A DNA stretch of 64,000 bases, taken from the NCBI GenBank assembly GCA_023146135.1, contig JAGLCR010000042.1:1-64000 (forward strand). The letters run 5' to 3'. The stretch is from Bacteroidales bacterium (GTDB lineage: Bacteria; Bacteroidota; Bacteroidia; Bacteroidales; UBA1556). Both the position numbers and the translations under genes were made by a program. This document shows, one piece after another, positions 61,387 through 64,000 of the stretch. Position 1 is the first letter of the stretch. Each line of letters begins with the position of its first letter. The notes under the pieces are model-generated. The model saw nothing but the letters and a program-made list of their open reading frames with translations. It was not told where the DNA came from and searched no databases.

Positions 61387-62511
61387 TTATCGGTCAATAT
61401 CCGGAACAACCACGTCAATGGTTGAAAAGTTAACAACTAGGTCGGCAATCTTAGTTCCTTCACTCATCTTATTCAGTCCATGCATATTTGCAAAGCTTGG
61501 TGAACGGAATTTCAAACGGAATGGATTTTTCTTTCCATCACTAATTGCATAAACACCAAAATCTCCACGAGCAGTTTCTACACGTTGCAAATGCTCCCCT
61601 GCAGGAAGCTTAATCACCGCTTTAGTTTTTACTTTGAATTCGCCTTCTGGTATATCATCAATTAATTGTTCAATAATGCGCATCGACTCCCACATTTCAA
61701 GAATACGTACTTTATAACGTGCAAATGCATCACCTTCAGTAGCCATAATCTCTTCAAAATGAACTCGGTCATATGCACTATAAGGTATTTTCTTACGAAT
61801 ATCGCAAACAAAGCCTGATGCACGAGCGGTAGGTCCATTCATACCAAAAGCAATCACTTGCTCTTTAGTTAGTATGCCAATACCTTCAGTACGTTTTCTG
61901 AAAATCACATTATTAGATAATAATTGATCGTATTCAGGAAGTTTCTTTCTGAAGTGTACAATAAAATCTTTTACTCTTTTTACGAAATTCTCGTGCAAGT
62001 CGTATCTAACACCACCAATAACACTATAGTTCATCGTTAAACGAGAGCCACAAGTTTCTTCAAATATATCGTTGATTAATTCACGATCACGGAAACCGTA
62101 AAAGAATGTCGTTAATGCTCCAGTATCCATTCCCATTACAGCCCACCATAACTGGTGTGATGCAATTCGACTTAACTCCGACATGATAGTACGAATCACT
62201 TTTATGCGATCGTTAACCTCAATACCAGTAGCTTTCTCTACCAATAAAGCAACTGCTTCATTGTTTTGGTGTGACGAAAGATAGTCCAATCGGTCAGTCA
62301 AATGGATGATCTGTTTATAAGTAATATGTTCACTCATTTTTTCGATGGAGCGGTGTATATAACCCATCACGGGCTCCACATCTCGAATTTCCTCACCATC
62401 AAGTTTAAGTACCATTCTCATTACACCGTGGGTTGCAGGGTGCTGAGGTCCCATATTAAGATGATACTCTTGGGTGCGGATTTTATCTGCTAAAAATTGT
62501 TGATTTCCCAT
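61387..62511 (-). CDS. nuoD: NADH-quinone oxidoreductase subunit D
   Basis: A 374-residue 49-kDa-type subunit. NMGPQHPATHGVMRMVLKLD, GYIHRSIEKM and the C-terminal SFANMHGLNKM and DVVVPDIDR are conserved. It shapes the quinone pocket together with NuoB. It is a separate gene from nuoC, unlike the fused nuoCD of Bacteroides. It lies 3 bases after nuoC. Confidence 0.96.
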   Translation of the reverse strand: MGNQQFLADKIRTQEYHLNMGPQHPATHGVMRMVLKLDGEEIRDVEPVMGYIHRSIEKMSEHITYKQIIHLTDRLDYLSSHQNNEAVALLVEKATGIEVNDRIKVIRTIMSELSRIASHQLWWAVMGMDTGALTTFFYGFRDRELINDIFEETCGSRLTMNYSVIGGVRYDLHENFVKRVKDFIVHFRKKLPEYDQLLSNNVIFRKRTEGIGILTKEQVIAFGMNGPTARASGFVCDIRKKIPYSAYDRVHFEEIMATEGDAFARYKVRILEMWESMRIIEQLIDDIPEGEFKVKTKAVIKLPAGEHLQRVETARGDFGVYAISDGKKNPFRLKFRSPSFANMHGLNKMSEGTKIADLVVNFSTIDVVVPDIDR

Positions 62512-62514
62512 CTT

Positions 62515-62976
62515 TTATCTTGTTAGCATATTAAATTCATCCTTATAATCCTTACGCATGGGCCATCCTATCCAATTCTCATCTAAAAAGATGCGACGTA
62601 GGTTTTTATGACCATTAAACTTGATGCCAAAGAAATCATAAGCCTCGCTCTCATTAAAATAAGCGGCAGGCCAGATGTCTGAAACGGAATCGAAATTAGG
62701 ATTTTCACGATCTGAAGTTTTAACCTTTAATTCGATCATATGATTTTTTGTAGTTGACTCAATATGGAATACTAAACCTAAATCTTCACCATAATCAACT
62801 CCTGTAAGCGAAAACATATAATCAAATGCGGTATTAGCATCTGTTTTTAGTTTTTCGGCTATCTTGCGAAGCTCCGCTGCTGGAACTTCCACAATTAGAA
62901 ACTCGGAGCCTTCCTCAACAAAATTAAGGTTTTCCGACCAGCTTCCAATTACTTCTTTTAGTTCTGTATTTGTCAT
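62515..62976 (-). CDS. nuoC: NADH-quinone oxidoreductase subunit C
   Basis: A 153-residue 30-kDa-type subunit. Signature segments: YMFSLTGVDYGEDLGLVFHIES, WPAAYFNESEAYDFFGIKFNGHKNLRRIF and GWPMRKDY. Peripheral arm. It lies 9 bases after nuoB. Confidence 0.95.
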   Translation of the reverse strand: MTNTELKEVIGSWSENLNFVEEGSEFLIVEVPAAELRKIAEKLKTDANTAFDYMFSLTGVDYGEDLGLVFHIESTTKNHMIELKVKTSDRENPNFDSVSDIWPAAYFNESEAYDFFGIKFNGHKNLRRIFLDENWIGWPMRKDYKDEFNMLTR

Positions 62977-62985
62977 AGCGCTGAT

Positions 62986-63588
62986 TTATTTAGTGGTTCC
63001 TTCATCAAATCCATCCACAGGATTATTGTTTACACGATGCCTCATACTTTCGTTAGAGATTTTGTTTTGCAATTCAAACATAGCATCCAACAAAGCCTCG
63101 GGGCGTGGTGGACAACCTGGGATATATACATCAACAGGTATTACGTGATCGGCACCACGTACTACCGAATAAGAATTGAAATAGAATGGCCCGCCAGAAA
63201 CAGCGCAAGCACCCATAGCAATTACATATTTAGGCTCTGCCATTTGGTCGTATAAACGACGTAAAACGGGAGCCATTTTTACGGTGATTGTTCCTGCAAT
63301 AATAATTACATCGGCCTGGCGTGGTGTAACACGTGCAACCTCAAATCCAAATCTAGAGTAGTCTGTTTTTGACGCTCCAGTTTGCATCATCTCGATTGCA
63401 CAACAGCTTGTTCCAAAATATAGCGACCATAAAGAGTGCTTACGCCCCCAGTTAATCACATCGTCTAATTTAGATACCACGATATTCCCGCCATTGCCTG
63501 CTGGAATTATCTCGCCAGGAAATTTTTCCTCTGTCTCGATATTTGCTTTTTTTACTTCTATTCCCATCGTAATGCTCGTTTTTTCCAT
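62986..63588 (-). CDS. nuoB: NADH-quinone oxidoreductase subunit B
   Basis: A 200-residue subunit carrying cluster N2. Cysteines of the site: SCCAIEMM, then [10 protein letters not shown] and [12 protein letters not shown]-type IPGCPPRPE. The first ATG (63588) overlaps nuoA by 31 bases; a second ATG at 63567 (MGIEVKKAN) would shorten the overlap to 10 bases and is a reasonable alternative. Confidence 0.96.
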   Translation of the reverse strand: MEKTSITMGIEVKKANIETEEKFPGEIIPAGNGGNIVVSKLDDVINWGRKHSLWSLYFGTSCCAIEMMQTGASKTDYSRFGFEVARVTPRQADVIIIAGTITVKMAPVLRRLYDQMAEPKYVIAMGACAVSGGPFYFNSYSVVRGADHVIPVDVYIPGCPPRPEALLDAMFELQNKISNESMRHRVNNNPVDGFDEGTTK

Positions 63589-63908
63589 GCGTATAATAAT
63601 CCAATTCCTAAGATTACTAGAAATACTAGTACCTCAATAAATGCAACAGCTCCCACTTCTTTGAAGACAACAGCCCACGGCATTAGGAAGATTACTTCCA
63701 CATCAAAAATTAAGAAAATAATTGCGAAAAGGTAATATCCTACTCTGAACTGAATCCATGTAGGGCCAATGGTGGGAATACCACTCTCATAAGGCTCTTG
63801 CTTGGCTTTGTTGTCCGATTTATAGGAAATTAAGTTCGCTAAAAAGTTGGCTATAAGGATTAATGCTACCCCGGCCAACGGAAATACTAAAAGTGCTTCT
63901 ATACCCAT
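63558..63908 (-). CDS. nuoA: NADH-quinone oxidoreductase subunit A
   Basis: A 116-residue three-helix subunit. [24 protein letters not shown] and [16 protein letters not shown] are the conserved loop and helix. First gene of the operon on the minus strand, with a promoter 34-61 bases upstream. Confidence 0.95.
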   Translation of the reverse strand: MGIEALLVFPLAGVALILIANFLANLISYKSDNKAKQEPYESGIPTIGPTWIQFRVGYYLFAIIFLIFDVEVIFLMPWAVVFKEVGAVAFIEVLVFLVILGIGLLYAWKKRALRWE

Positions 63909-63941
63909 CTTTTATAGTATTATTTATTGTTTATCAAGCGG

Positions 63942-63969
63942 CAAAGATATAGTTTTAACATTCTGCCAA
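63942..63969 (-). promoter_or_regulatory. promoter of the nuo operon
   Basis: On the minus strand: TTG at 63969-63967, 17 bases, then TATCTTTG at 63949-63942. This matches the Bacteroidota consensus and is the same -7 octamer as in the pigment promoters. The remaining bases to 64000 show nothing else. Confidence 0.65.
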
Positions 63970-64000
63970 TGACTAATGACAGGTAGTTTGCTTATGTTTG

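Overview
This window looks like the chromosome of an AT-rich Gram-negative member of the Bacteroidota, probably a respiratory Bacteroidales/Marinilabiliales-type organism. The evidence is the recurring Bacteroidota -7 promoter box (TAnnTTTG) upstream of many genes, a tyrosine ammonia-lyase close to the Flavobacterium johnsoniae enzyme, many Sec-type outer-membrane barrels and lipoproteins, and a complex I operon without the NADH-binding subunits. The species cannot be named from the sequence.

Layout. 1-556: gene-free left edge with a probable tRNA-Met 3' half, a pair of repeated palindromes, a truncated GIY-YIG nuclease start and two hairpin terminators. 557-3239: an outer-membrane barrel protein and an M1 aminopeptidase. 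3440-27655 (plus an Fe-S membrane protein to 28720): a large aryl-polyene/flexirubin-type pigment cluster. 28846-30995: a hipBA toxin-antitoxin islet between two exact 55-bp repeats, one of which overlaps the 3' end of tRNA-Arg; tRNA-Pro follows. 31270-39700: housekeeping and envelope genes (SDR, polytopic membrane protein, barrel pair, lipoprotein, cold-shock protein, RhlE helicase, DUF2975/XRE pair, porin). 39803-44599: S9 peptidase, TPR lipoprotein, recA, bcp. 44600-46390: a two-gene islet (HEPN-like protein and a lipoprotein) bracketed by two copies of the bcp promoter. 46500-50640: a transglutaminase protein and a DUF4143 ATPase among dispersed and tandem repeats. 50792-53658: a LytS/LytTR two-component system and an AI-2E-type permease. 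53750-63908: the nuo operon (A-B-C-D-H-I-J-K-L-M-N) with a small trailing gene.

How the pigment genes fit together. TAL deaminates tyrosine to 4-coumarate and the adenylate-forming ligase activates it. Three catalytically complete ketosynthases, a chain-length-factor-like partner, a ketosynthase-like fragment, a ketoreductase, two hot-dog dehydratases and two ACPs would extend it as a conjugated polyene. FAD oxidoreductases and methyltransferases could modify it. Acyltransferases, an MMPL exporter, a LolA-like carrier, a glycosyltransferase and lipoproteins would place the product in the outer membrane. No DarA/DarB (dialkylresorcinol) gene is in the window, so the product is more safely called an aryl polyene carboxylate or its ester than a true flexirubin.

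The least ordinary features are the two repeat-bracketed islets (hipBA at tRNA-Arg; HEPN plus lipoprotein behind a duplicated bcp promoter), 32-bp tandem repeats upstream of the DUF4143 ATPase, the three-domain exporter-acyltransferase-methyltransferase protein, and a dehydratase lacking the canonical catalytic histidine.
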